A DNA stretch of 62,512 bases from Microbacteriaceae bacterium PS02067 (GCA_029960085.1 JASCPG010000008.1:1-62512), one strand, 5' to 3'. Positions 51,341-59,471 are shown, numbered from the stretch's first letter. Notes: generated by a model not told the origin, from the sequence alone. Numbers and translations: made by a program.

Positions 51341-52437
51341 GCGCGATGTTCGATGATCTGCTGGGGGACTTCGACTTCGACGCCCCATCGACCGACTTCG
51401 ACTACGCCACAAAGGAAGGGTGGCGCGAGTTTGTCGAGTTCGTCGCCCAACGGACACTCCCGCTCACGCTCGCCGAGTACGACGCGATGGACTCCTCGGA
51501 GCGAGCGCTGTTCAACATCGCCCGCGAACGGTACATGACCCTCGGCGCCCGGGTGGCGACCCCATCACTCCGACGGGTCGCGGTCGCCATCCGCCACGCG
51601 ATAACCGACAACCGCTCCCCAGACGCCAGCAAGTCCGGCGTGATCATCTCTGGCAGGCCAGGTCTCGGGAAGACCACCGCGGTCCAGGAGTTCGGCAGGG
51701 CGTTCGAGCGAGCCCGACGCCAGCGCGCCACGGCCTCGCAACGCAACTTGACCCCCGTCGCATACGTGCCCGTGCCGACGCACGCGACGGCGAAGACCAT
51801 GATCACCAAGCTCGCCGACTTCTACGCCATCCCGTACTCCCGCAACGCGAACTACGAAGTCCTCCTCAGCCGCGTGAGCCATGTGATGCGCGAATGCCGC
51901 ACCGAACTCGTGATCATCGACGACATCCACCGGCTGGACCTGCACTACCGCGGCAACGAGCAAGTCGCCGACGCGCTCAAAGAACTGTCCGAGAGGTGTC
52001 CCGGCACGATGGTCTACGCCGGTGTCGATGTCGCCCGCAACGGCCTGTTCTGGGGCTCGCGCGGCGAACAGATCATGGCCCGATTCGAGCTGGTCAAGTT
52101 CGACACCTACGGGACTGGCGAGACCGCTGACGCCGCGGTGTGGGGGCGCATCCTCGTCGACCTCGAAGACTCACTGTGCTTGATCTCGCAACCTGACGCG
52201 GAGATCCTCACCGTCGCTGCTGAACTCCGCGACCTATCCCGCGGCTCCATCGGCCGCGTCGCCCGAGCCGTCCGCCGCGGAGCGCGCCGCGCCATCGAAC
52301 AGCACACTGAACGCCTCGACCTCGACGACGTGCTCGCGTCGCTGGCGAAAATCCGTGAGTCGGAAGGCTGGATCGAGGAAGAAGAGAACCGGCCATCACC
52401 ACGGCCCAAACGAGGCCGTCCCGCGCGAGCGAAATGA
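51337..52437 (+). CDS. tnsC: TnsC-like AAA+ ATPase
   Basis: A 366-residue AAA+ regulator that links target recognition by TniQ to the transposase. Walker A is SGRPGLGKTTAV (Lys112), Walker B is LVIIDDIHRL (Asp195-Asp196), and sensor/arginine-finger regions follow (YAGVDVARNGLFWGSRGEQIMARFELVKF). The first 60 residues carry an acidic region that could contact TnsB. It is of TniB/TnsC size, shorter than Tn7 TnsC (about 555). The GTG start overlaps the tnsB stop (GTGA), and the stop overlaps the first tniQ. Confidence 0.92.
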   Translation: MSAMFDDLLGDFDFDAPSTDFDYATKEGWREFVEFVAQRTLPLTLAEYDAMDSSERALFNIARERYMTLGARVATPSLRRVAVAIRHAITDNRSPDASKSGVIISGRPGLGKTTAVQEFGRAFERARRQRATASQRNLTPVAYVPVPTHATAKTMITKLADFYAIPYSRNANYEVLLSRVSHVMRECRTELVIIDDIHRLDLHYRGNEQVADALKELSERCPGTMVYAGVDVARNGLFWGSRGEQIMARFELVKFDTYGTGETADAAVWGRILVDLEDSLCLISQPDAEILTVAAELRDLSRGSIGRVARAVRRGARRAIEQHTERLDLDDVLASLAKIRESEGWIEEEENRPSPRPKRGRPARAK

Positions 52438-53384
52438 TGAGGAAGCTCCCCGTGCTCATCGAACCCTTCACGGGAGAAACCGTCAGCAGCGTCTACCGCA
52501 GACTTACCACCCGCAACGCCGTGCCGGCCGGGGAACTGTGGACGACCCTCCGTCACGAGCGCCCGCGGCTGCCTCTGCGCACGACACCAGAACTCGTGCC
52601 GCGACTGGTCGAACAACTCGCCGACCTCCCTCCCGGGTACTTCGACGGTAGCCGCTCTGACCGCCTGTTCGTCCGCTGCATTCACGCCGACTGGCGACAC
52701 AACAACTGCCCGATGTGCGCGCCCCTGCCGTCTGCCGTCACGAAATGCAGGCGATGCACCGGCGGTGAACCCGTCGAGGTGCGCACCCGGATCGGAGCGG
52801 TGTGTGCGCGACACCGCAGGTGGCACTACGCGGGAGCGGACCGCGACCTCGCGCGAAACGCCGACTTCTTTCGCGCCGAACGATGCCTCACAGGCACGCT
52901 CTGGGAACGCGGCATCGGCCCCGACACCGGCGAACTGGAACTCGCCACGACCCTTCTTCGCGCCACCGATCTCGAACAAGAGGGCGTATCTCATCGAACG
53001 GCGCTTGCGCGCCACTATCCCGAAGCGGTGCGTCTCGTCGCGCTGACAACAGAGCCGTGGGCGGAGCGGTTCCTCACGAACACGAACGTCGGCCCCATCC
53101 AGGTCGCCGCGCTCGTCGAAGCAGCGGTGAACGCGGTGACCGCGGGCACGTCGCACGACGTCGCCGCTGTCCGCGCGTCTTTTCACATCGAAGGCCGCGA
53201 AGCGGTCATCGGCCTCGACCGACCCGTGCGGCTTCGGTACGGCCGGTCCGCGGGCCTCGATGAACTCGGTAGGAGAATTCTGGCGTTCGCCCCGCGGGTC
53301 CGAGCCACACTCCTGCGCCACACCGACGCCCGCAAGCCTCCCACGCGTCGACCGCGCGGCTCATCGAGGCATGACCGCGTGTGA
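52434..53384 (+). CDS. tniQ: TniQ/TnsD-type target selector, first copy
   Basis: A 316-residue TniQ-family protein. It starts with the family signature LPVLIEPFTGETVSSVYRRL, followed by zinc ligands Cys92/Cys95, Cys105/Cys108 and Cys124-x-x-His127 with His131 (CARHRRWHY). Helical repeats fill the rest, and the tail is Arg-rich (RPRGSSRHDR). TniQ/TnsD proteins bind a specific DNA or a partner complex and recruit TnsC. At 316 residues it is shorter than E. coli TnsD (508) and lacks its long C-terminal DNA-binding half, so it may need a partner, such as the second TniQ, or bind a short site. Start ATG overlaps tnsC stop. Confidence 0.88.
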   Translation: MMRKLPVLIEPFTGETVSSVYRRLTTRNAVPAGELWTTLRHERPRLPLRTTPELVPRLVEQLADLPPGYFDGSRSDRLFVRCIHADWRHNNCPMCAPLPSAVTKCRRCTGGEPVEVRTRIGAVCARHRRWHYAGADRDLARNADFFRAERCLTGTLWERGIGPDTGELELATTLLRATDLEQEGVSHRTALARHYPEAVRLVALTTEPWAERFLTNTNVGPIQVAALVEAAVNAVTAGTSHDVAAVRASFHIEGREAVIGLDRPVRLRYGRSAGLDELGRRILAFAPRVRATLLRHTDARKPPTRRPRGSSRHDRV

Positions 53385-54439
53385 GCCTTCCGTTCCGCAC
53401 GCTACCGATTCGACTCGAACTCATCGAGGGTGAGACCGTCGAAGGGTTCACGAAGCGGCTCGCCCAAGCTCACCAGTGCGAGGAACGCGATATCCGTCGA
53501 ATCGTCTTGGAGCACCTCGGTCGCAACTGGTGGCCCGCGGCGGATCAGCGTGTCGTCGATCTCATCGAGCATCTCGCAGATCTGCCGCGCGACGCGCTAC
53601 GCCCCAACTTCGAGAAAGATGGCATGTGGGTCAGATGCGGCCACCGCAGCTGGCGTCCTGAGAAATGCGCCAGGTGTGCCCGGTTCGCCGAACCCCGTAT
53701 TGCATGCCCGGAATGCTCCGGCGGGCTGGCCACCACGACGATCGCCCGCGGCGGTGCGCTCTGCCTCGCGCATCACCATTGGGCGTACCGCGCGTTGCAC
53801 GCCGACATAGCAGGCATGCCCGGCTACGAGAGTGCGGAACTGCTGCTGCGATCACAACTCTGGAAGCGCGGCGTCGCCCTCCACACCGGCGAAGTAAACC
53901 TCGCCGCAGCTTTCGTCGAAGCCTGGCACGAAGGCTCAGATGATTCGTCCCCGATCGGCGACCGCATGGCGAGTTTCGGCATCCCGCACCTCGACACCTA
54001 CGAAAACGTGCTGCTGTGCGCGTACCCCGAGATCATTCGTTTGACCTGCGTGCTCACATCGCCGCGCACGATCACTCCGATCCTGGACGTGACGACTTCC
54101 GCGCTCGCTCAGGCCGATCGCCTGCTACCTGCCGTCGCGAAGGCGATCGGTGACGAACCCAACGACGCATTGCGCACCTTCACCGTCAGCGTCGTCGGGC
54201 AGGCCCACCGGGCGATGTTGTACATGTACGGACTGCGCAGTTCGAAGCAGGTCAAGTATCAGCGGTGCCCACTCAACCGCGCCCTCATTGCTGCAGCGCA
54301 CCGGCAGCGCGCCTGCCTCCTCCGCCACGCCAACCCAAGGATTCTTCCCCACATCGCGGGGAAGACAGGTCAAGCCGCACCGCGCAGCCGGGTCATCCGC
54401 AACTGGCCACCCCGTTCCGACGAGTTGGCTATGTCCTAA
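53381..54439 (+). CDS. tniQ: TniQ/TnsD-type target selector, second copy
   Basis: A 352-residue relative of the preceding gene with the same start signature (LPIRLELIEGETVEGFTKRL) and the same zinc set (Cys96/Cys99, Cys109/Cys112, Cys128 and His131-133 in CLAHHHWAY), plus VRCGHRSWRPEKC aligned with VRCIHADWRHNNC. Beyond about residue 140 the two proteins differ, which suggests different targets or a heteromeric complex. The GTG start overlaps the first tniQ stop (GTGA). It ends the transposition operon. The last residues (GQAAPRSRVIRNWPPRSDE) are basic. The following 165 bp hold no clear gene. Confidence 0.88.
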   Translation: MSLPFRTLPIRLELIEGETVEGFTKRLAQAHQCEERDIRRIVLEHLGRNWWPAADQRVVDLIEHLADLPRDALRPNFEKDGMWVRCGHRSWRPEKCARCARFAEPRIACPECSGGLATTTIARGGALCLAHHHWAYRALHADIAGMPGYESAELLLRSQLWKRGVALHTGEVNLAAAFVEAWHEGSDDSSPIGDRMASFGIPHLDTYENVLLCAYPEIIRLTCVLTSPRTITPILDVTTSALAQADRLLPAVAKAIGDEPNDALRTFTVSVVGQAHRAMLYMYGLRSSKQVKYQRCPLNRALIAAAHRQRACLLRHANPRILPHIAGKTGQAAPRSRVIRNWPPRSDELAMS

Positions 54440-54604
54440 CCTGCGGTCCTCGTGAGTACTCGCACAGAGTTCCACGGCGCCGTCGACCACTCGCGCGAAG
54501 GCTTGCCGGGGACGCGTCAGAACGATTCGGGAATCGGGTGCTCGGGCCGCGCGCGGTGTTATACACGGCCGACGTATTCGAGAGATTGCGGCAGGCAGGG
54601 CGGA

Positions 54605-55690
54605 TCAGCGCGCGCTGCACTGCGACGTGACCTGCATGTGGATCAGTCCGTCGATACTCGTCGAGTCGCGGATACTCATCTTCTCCACCGGCAGCGCGTC
54701 GCTGTAGCGGATGTCTTCCTGCATTGCCCGATCCGCGGCGTATCCTGCGGCATCCCAAACCTTGAGGATTCGCGCGAGCGTGGCGCCATTGTCCGCGGTC
54801 TCGAACGTGAGCCCGAGTCCGATTCGTGTGCCGTTCTCACCGCACGCGGTCGATGCCGGTGACATCTCGTCGGCGTCGAGGAGCTGTCCAGCGGAATCGT
54901 GCACCGGCCCGACGGCTGCGTCCAGCGACGCCGCGACCATATTCTCGAGCCCTGCTCGGGCCTCGTCCGCGCCGTATGTGGGCGCGGCGGGCGCTGAGGG
55001 AATCGGTGTTCGTGCTCCGGTGCTGACACCACATGCGAGCGTACGGTCGGTGAGCTTCGGAAGGGTGAAGTCCGGGTCGCGGTCGGTCGTCACCGGCGCA
55101 GCCGAGTAGTCAAAGCTGAAGTTCCGCCAGACCCGGAGTGACGCGCCGTCCTCCGCCACCGTATAGGCGCCGTCCGCGAAGGGGTGGTAGCCATCATCGC
55201 TGAGGGTTCGCTCGACGGCCGTGACAAGTACGCCATCCTGTCGATAGATCGTGCCCCAACCCGCAAGAAGGAACGACTTCTCTTTGACCACATACCCGGT
55301 TTCGCAGCCGTTGGCGACGAGCGGAACAACCGTCGAGGACGAGGTGAGGAAACACACGATCCCTGCCAGTGCGGTGGCCGCGATGGCTACCGCGCGCGCC
55401 GGGATCATCAGGATGAGCCAAAGCCTGGGCACGGGGATGACGCACAGTCCCGTCGCCAGGGCTGCCAGGGCCGCGATGAGCGCGAGACCAGAGAGCAACT
55501 CCGAGTCAACCGTGCCGATCAACACGGAGGTCGCACCGTCCGATGCTGTGGAGACAATGAGCAGTGTCACAAGAACGGTTGTCGAGCAGAACAGGATGGC
55601 GCCAGCGAGAAGCAGGGCAATCCGACGCCAGCTCCGTGAAGGAGTGGGCGATTCATCATCGCTCTCGGTCGACACGGGTGCAGTAGACAC
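54605..55690 (-). CDS. Membrane-anchored extracytoplasmic protein (cargo)
   Basis: A 361-residue cargo protein. A Ser/Glu/Pro N-terminus is followed by three hydrophobic segments at about 23-48, 64-88 and 92-118, then an extracytoplasmic domain (about 120-361) with repeated Cys-rich regions (ANGCETGY, RTLACGVST, STACGENGT, TSQCSAR), suggesting disulfides. It ends in a Cys-containing TSQCSAR. The GTG at 55690 is used because TAGGCT lies 6 nt upstream. No family recognised. It is inside the transposon, transcribed toward tniQ, and divergent from the next lipoprotein gene. Confidence 0.75.
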   Translation of the reverse strand: MSTAPVSTESDDESPTPSRSWRRIALLLAGAILFCSTTVLVTLLIVSTASDGATSVLIGTVDSELLSGLALIAALAALATGLCVIPVPRLWLILMIPARAVAIAATALAGIVCFLTSSSTVVPLVANGCETGYVVKEKSFLLAGWGTIYRQDGVLVTAVERTLSDDGYHPFADGAYTVAEDGASLRVWRNFSFDYSAAPVTTDRDPDFTLPKLTDRTLACGVSTGARTPIPSAPAAPTYGADEARAGLENMVAASLDAAVGPVHDSAGQLLDADEMSPASTACGENGTRIGLGLTFETADNGATLARILKVWDAAGYAADRAMQEDIRYSDALPVEKMSIRDSTSIDGLIHMQVTSQCSAR

Positions 55691-55696
55691 GTGGCA

Positions 55697-55702
55697 AGCC
55701 TA
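55697..55702 (-). promoter_or_regulatory. -10 element TAGGCT of a leaderless promoter (cargo)
   Basis: Minus-strand TAGGCT ends 6 nt before the GTG at 55690. Confidence 0.5.
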
Positions 55703-55788
55703 AGAGGAGCAACCTGGGGCTCCGCCGCACCATCGTCCACGTCCGTCGCGCGCATAAGTGACAAGTGATCGCGACGGCATCCGCCGAC

Positions 55789-55794
55789 TACGGT
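55789..55794 (+). promoter_or_regulatory. -10 element TACGGT of a leaderless promoter (cargo)
   Basis: TACGGT ends 6 nt before the ATG at 55801. Confidence 0.5.
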
Positions 55795-55800
55795 GGATGC

Positions 55801-56400
55801 ATGCGGCACCGCTCGGCTTTCATACTCAGTTCCGTGCTCGCGCTCGCTCTGACCGGGTGCGCGACGCCCGCGATGGTGGCAGGCGGCGCCGATCCTGCGG
55901 GTGAGCCACTGCCTGCGCAGTCCTCCGAGGCGAGCGACTCGTCGGCGATCGCTACGCCGGGGAGCACAGACCCGGAGGCGCAGGCACAAGCGCACGCATG
56001 GCTCGATGCCGCAGCACTCCCGCCGGGCGCGATTCCCGCCGACGCGAGTGTCGCAACGTTCAGCTCGTATACGGGGTGGCCCTGTGGTCCCGTAGCGAAG
56101 TTGGAGGGGTTCTGGTCGATCCCTGACGCAACCGTGAGCGCGACCGCGAACTGGCTTAGGGATAATCCGACCGCCGATCTCATCTCGACTTCAGTGGGGG
56201 CGGTCCCCGATGATCCCGCCATTCAATCGGCCATCGTGGGGTACATTCCGGCAGAGGGCGCGCAGGAGGGAGTCGTTTACACCGTGGAGAAGACGACAGA
56301 CGGCGTCGCGGTGCGCGCCGAGGTCGCAGCGCAGACCGCCGAGGCATCGTGCCCCGTGTTGCCGGACGGCGGGGGGTACGGTGCACCGGGTCAGGGATGA
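55801..56400 (+). CDS. Lipoprotein (cargo)
   Basis: A 199-residue secreted lipoprotein. The signal peptide ends in LTGC (residues 17-20), so Cys20 is lipid-anchored. A linker of Ser/Ala/Glu (about 21-60) precedes a small globular domain (about 65-190) with two cysteines (WPCGPV and EASCPVLP) likely to form a disulfide. A cluster of W, Y and G (FSSYTGWPCGPVAKLEGFWSIPDATVSATANWLRDNP) marks the core. Its leaderless promoter supports the start at 55801. No family recognised. Confidence 0.75.
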   Translation: MRHRSAFILSSVLALALTGCATPAMVAGGADPAGEPLPAQSSEASDSSAIATPGSTDPEAQAQAHAWLDAAALPPGAIPADASVATFSSYTGWPCGPVAKLEGFWSIPDATVSATANWLRDNPTADLISTSVGAVPDDPAIQSAIVGYIPAEGAQEGVVYTVEKTTDGVAVRAEVAAQTAEASCPVLPDGGGYGAPGQG

Positions 56401-56514
56401 CGTCAGGGCACGATCAGCGACCGGGACTCACGCACCGGACGCGCAAAGCTCCGAGGGTCGCGCGTCCGCGGCAGCTCGACTTCTGACAGCGGGTGCCCCA
56501 GATTGAGTTCGACG

Positions 56515-57069
56515 GTGAACAGGAGAGGATTGCTCGGCGTCACCGTAGGTCTCGCTGTCCTGCTCGCAGGGTGCACCGCAGCGCCGGCGCTCCCGGACGC
56601 TCAGCCGACGCGCAGTAGCCCACCTGTTTCATCAGTGCCGACGCCGACTGCGACGGTCACGCCAGAAGCTGAACCGGTGAGCGATCCTGGTCCCTGTGAG
56701 GCGGCCACGCCCGCCTATCCCATCGCCGACGACACCGAGGTGGAACAGCTCGGCGGAGTGACGTTAGCGGTTCCCTTTGATCGGGGTTCCATGCCGCACG
56801 CGACGGGACAACCCGTTCTCGATGTAAATGGCGTTCCGGTCGCCTACAAGGTGGCCGACAATGATGTCATCTCAACAATCGGCGCGCGATTCTGCGTCGG
56901 GGAGCAGTGGCTCTACTGGGTGAATTACGTCCGCCGTGATGGCGACACACTGTACTCCGGTGACACCCTCAACCTCGACGCGCACACCATCTTCAGCGTG
57001 GGCGACCAGAACGGCATCGTTCACAATAATGCTCTACCCGAGGGCTTCGTGATCCCGCCTCAGCGGTGA
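56515..57069 (+). CDS. Lipoprotein (cargo)
   Basis: A 184-residue lipoprotein with lipobox LAGC (residues 17-20) after a compact signal peptide starting MNRRGLLGVT. The GTG at 56515 is chosen; a TTG at 56503 would add MSST before it. A Pro/Thr/Ser linker (about 25-60) leads to a C-terminal domain (about 65-184) containing two Cys residues (DPGPCEAA and GARFCVGEQW). Family unknown. It is 114 bp after the preceding lipoprotein and 8 bp from the convergent next one. Confidence 0.7.
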   Translation: MNRRGLLGVTVGLAVLLAGCTAAPALPDAQPTRSSPPVSSVPTPTATVTPEAEPVSDPGPCEAATPAYPIADDTEVEQLGGVTLAVPFDRGSMPHATGQPVLDVNGVPVAYKVADNDVISTIGARFCVGEQWLYWVNYVRRDGDTLYSGDTLNLDAHTIFSVGDQNGIVHNNALPEGFVIPPQR

Positions 57070-57077
57070 CGGGGCGG

Positions 57078-57671
57078 TCAGTTCGCGTCCACTGTCACTT
57101 CTGACTGCAGACCGGTCTCGGTGTCGTAGGTCGTTATCCGCCACGCCGGCCGCCCGTCCTGCATGATCAGCGCCAACTCGATGAGGCGCGGACTGGGGTA
57201 GACCTCGCCGGACAGTTGGGCGGCGGCGTACGCACTGACCCCGAGGTCAGCCAGTTCGGCCTCCGTGAGCGTCACGTGGCGTTTCTGCTTCACGGCGAGG
57301 GTGCTGGCATCGTAGAGCGCCTCCTGGCCTCGGTCGGGTTCGGTGACGGACTCGCCCCACTCGTCACGACCGGGATCGAGACTCCGTACCCGCCAGACCC
57401 ACTGGTCGTCGACATACTCCAGCCGCAGCCCGACAAGAGGGCCAGGAGGAGAGTTCGCCTCCCCGAAGAATCCCTCCAACCAATCTGACGGCCACGCCAC
57501 GCTGACAGGGACACCGCTGGTGGGGTACTCCTCGCCGACAGAATCCGGAGCGTCCGGGAACGACGCGTCGGCAGAATCCGGAGCGTCCGGGAACGACGCG
57601 CCGCACCCGGACAGGACAAGCGTTCCGGCGATCACGATCGCCCCGACGAACATCGTCATCATCCGCTTCAT
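57078..57671 (-). CDS. Lipoprotein with 11-residue repeat (cargo)
   Basis: A 197-residue lipoprotein with lipobox LSGC (residues 20-23). Immediately after the lipid Cys an 11-residue unit is repeated (ASFPDAPDSAD then ASFPDAPDSVG), encoded by an exact-looking 33-bp repeat. A folded domain follows (about 60-197) with VTLTEAELADLGVSAYAAAQLSG and an unpaired charged surface. The repeat probably acts as a flexible spacer between the membrane and the domain, and such repeats can expand or contract. Function unknown. Confidence 0.75.
   Translation of the reverse strand: MKRMMTMFVGAIVIAGTLVLSGCGASFPDAPDSADASFPDAPDSVGEEYPTSGVPVSVAWPSDWLEGFFGEANSPPGPLVGLRLEYVDDQWVWRVRSLDPGRDEWGESVTEPDRGQEALYDASTLAVKQKRHVTLTEAELADLGVSAYAAAQLSGEVYPSPRLIELALIMQDGRPAWRITTYDTETGLQSEVTVDAN
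57540..57600 (-). repeat. 33-bp direct repeat inside the lipoprotein gene
   Basis: Two copies, 33 bp apart, of a unit starting AGAATCCGGAGCGTCCGGGA on the plus strand (57540 and 57573), encoding the 11-residue repeat of the lipoprotein. Confidence 0.85.
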
Positions 57672-57727
57672 CGGATCACTCCATTCCCGAGGACCAGCCT
57701 AGACAAGGCCGTCGCGCATGAGTTGGC

Positions 57728-58732
57728 TCAGTTCCGCCTCAGGTGGGCGATGATGGGCCGGTGGTCGCTGCCTCTGTCATCGAACGAGCTGTCCACGGTG
57801 ACCTCGTGCACAGCCCACGCAGACCCGACCAGTACATGGTCGATCGGCGACGCGAGCCACACCGGCAGTGACGTCGGCCAACTGCCTGCTGCCGCAGAAC
57901 CCGACTCGCTCGCCGCGTCTCGGCAATCCCCCATCAGCGACTCTCCGCGACCGAATGCCGACAGGTGATCGATCGTCGCGTTCAAGTCCCCGGCCACGAT
58001 CACGTCGGGCTCGCCGCATTGGGTGGCGACCCACTCCAACCCCGCCCGCCAGCCAGCCATGTCTTCCAACAACGGCGGCAGCGGGTGTGCGGCGACAATC
58101 GTCGGCCTGATCCCATTGACGGGGCGCCAGACCCCACTCGGCAACCCGGGCGTCGAACCGGCTGCCTCGTCAACGCGGTACTCGCCGAGATCGGCTGCGA
58201 TGAGCACGGACGTCGGGATCCACGAGTCACCCGCTTCGCCGTACGCGGTATCGGCCCACATTTCACGGCCCGACAGCGAAACGATCCGCGCAGTCTCTGC
58301 CGCGGCAACGGCGTCCGTCTCCGGCAGCGTGACGATGTCGGCATCGGTCTCGACAATGAGCTCCGCGATGCTCTCAGGCGATACCGCACCGCCGAGAGTG
58401 TTCCACGAAACAACCACAAGATCACCGTCAGGCACGGCCTCACCGGCACCGCGCGAGGAGAGAATGGCGCCGCTTGTGAGGGATGTAGCACCGAGGATGA
58501 TGGCGACTCCGGCGGCAACACCCCAGCGCCGCCGGAGCACGGCGACAACTGCGGCGCCGCCGGCGAGAACAAGGAGGACGATTGCGACCAGTCCGCGGAA
58601 CGCAAGAAGCTGAGCGATGATCGGAGTCAATTCTGCGCCGAATGCTTGCGGCCACGCGATAAGTACCCCGACAGGCGCACCCGCGAGTAGCGTCGCGAAG
58701 AGCGGGATTCTGCGGGAACGTCGAGTCGGCAT
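57728..58732 (-). CDS. Membrane-anchored endonuclease/exonuclease/phosphatase-fold protein (cargo)
   Basis: A 334-residue protein with three N-terminal membrane spans (about 10-32, 40-66, 71-94) and an extracytoplasmic domain of the EEP (DNase I-like) superfamily. Metal and catalytic motifs are present: SWNTLGG (Asn), VTLPETDAV (Glu), VAHPLPPLL-type (His), VAGDLNATID (Asp-x-Asn) and GSDHRPIIAHL (Asp-His) at the end. Such proteins hydrolyse phosphodiesters; the substrate here could be nucleic acid, lipid or nucleotide. A TTG precedes the ATG at 58732 by one codon. An outward-facing phosphodiesterase on a transposon is unusual. Confidence 0.85.
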   Translation of the reverse strand: MPTRRSRRIPLFATLLAGAPVGVLIAWPQAFGAELTPIIAQLLAFRGLVAIVLLVLAGGAAVVAVLRRRWGVAAGVAIILGATSLTSGAILSSRGAGEAVPDGDLVVVSWNTLGGAVSPESIAELIVETDADIVTLPETDAVAAAETARIVSLSGREMWADTAYGEAGDSWIPTSVLIAADLGEYRVDEAAGSTPGLPSGVWRPVNGIRPTIVAAHPLPPLLEDMAGWRAGLEWVATQCGEPDVIVAGDLNATIDHLSAFGRGESLMGDCRDAASESGSAAAGSWPTSLPVWLASPIDHVLVGSAWAVHEVTVDSSFDDRGSDHRPIIAHLRRN

Positions 58733-58758
58733 CAACCTCAGTCAACCGTTCCTGAAGC

Positions 58759-58764
58759 TAGAGT
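58759..58764 (+). promoter_or_regulatory. -10 element TAGAGT of a leaderless promoter (cargo)
   Basis: TAGAGT ends 7 nt before the GTG at 58772. Confidence 0.45.
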
Positions 58765-58771
58765 CAAACCC

Positions 58772-59194
58772 GTGGTGACGGACGAGCTCGCGAACCTTCT
58801 GCAACGCGCATACGGCCCCGATCAGGAACCGCTGACGCAAGTCGAGTTGTATCAGCTGCGAGGACTCCAGACCTTCCCGCAAGACGGGCGCGGAATCGAC
58901 CAGATTGAAGACGTGCCGCGAACGCGTGCCTCACGGCGCTGGGGCTGGCCGGTCGCGGTGGTCGTCATCGGAGTCGTGGCCGGGTTCACCGGGCACGCGT
59001 ACGGCGAGGGAGGGTTCGACCCGGCAGCGCCCGCACAAACGGATAACGAGCAGGTGTCGGGGATCCCGCTCCCCGATGGACGGTGGGGCTCGCTCTCAGA
59101 CGCTGACTGTGCGGTGAATCTGAGCGCGACCAGCGGCGCACGCGAGTCAGTTACATGCACGTGGAGCGAACACGGTGGTGACACGCGTCGCTGA
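58772..59194 (+). CDS. Single-pass membrane protein (cargo)
   Basis: A 140-residue protein with a cytoplasmic helical N-terminus (about 1-55, DELANLLQRAYGPDQEPLTQVELYQLRGLQTF), one membrane span at about 58-76 (WGWPVAVVVIGVVAGFTG) and an extracytoplasmic C-terminal half with two cysteines (DADCAV and VTCTWSEHGG) that could pair. Family not recognised. It is the last cargo gene, ending about 170 bp before the right-end repeat array. Start GTG supported by the -10 element. Confidence 0.65.
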   Translation: MVTDELANLLQRAYGPDQEPLTQVELYQLRGLQTFPQDGRGIDQIEDVPRTRASRRWGWPVAVVVIGVVAGFTGHAYGEGGFDPAAPAQTDNEQVSGIPLPDGRWGSLSDADCAVNLSATSGARESVTCTWSEHGGDTRR

Positions 59195-59363
59195 CGAGCT
59201 TCCTGGAGAGAATGTGCGCGGAGTGATCCAGGTCAACCGCTCGGGCGACGGGATAGGGCTACGAGCGGCGCAGGGCATCGATCAAGTGATCGCGATTCAT
59301 TCTTGCTGGCAACGGATCGCCCGGGGCGATGGGGGCCCATCCCCATGTAGTCCGTTCGAGTTG

Positions 59364-59471
59364 GATTCGAGACATCTGTCGTGAGACCGATCGGATTGCC
59401 GGTGCGATAGTTCGGTCGAGAAAAGCCCTGGTCGGACAGCCGCGACCGAACAACTCTCGTGAGATCCGACA
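59364..59471 (-). repeat. Right-end TnsB-site-like repeats
   Basis: Read on the minus strand from outside, TGTCGGATCTCACGAGAGTT followed by GTTCGGT (59471 down to 59445) matches units 3-4 of the left array apart from a missing T and a few changes; an inner site TCTCACGACAGATGTC is at 59371-59386; and TGTCCGAC lies between (59431-59438). Orientation is opposite to the left array, as transposon ends require. Confidence 0.7.

Larger units (their letters stand above)
48379..59471. mobile_element. Tn7-like transposon with two TniQ genes and envelope cargo
   Basis: Left core: tnsA, tnsB, tnsC and two tniQ genes on one strand (48582-54439). Right part: six cargo genes (54605-59194). Repeats resembling TnsB sites occur in plus orientation at the left end (48386-48466) and in minus orientation at the right (59364-59471). 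The proposed termini read TGTCG at 48379 and CGACA ending at 59471, and TCAT directly flanks both outside. Tn7 relatives duplicate 5 bp, so the exact ends may be off by a base, and the left array could extend a little further out (TTGTGATTCTC at 48361-48371). No resident gene appears interrupted. The gene set and end symmetry are firm; the exact boundaries are inference. Confidence 0.8.

Noticed and set aside
48582..54439. CRISPR-associated transposon (CAST)
   Set aside because: No Cas gene, repeat array or guide is present within the element; the five genes are a stand-alone Tn7-like core.
54440..54604. A further small gene behind the second tniQ
   Set aside because: Open frames run into neighbouring genes and the readable piece (AVLYTADVFERLRQAG) is too short to support a call.
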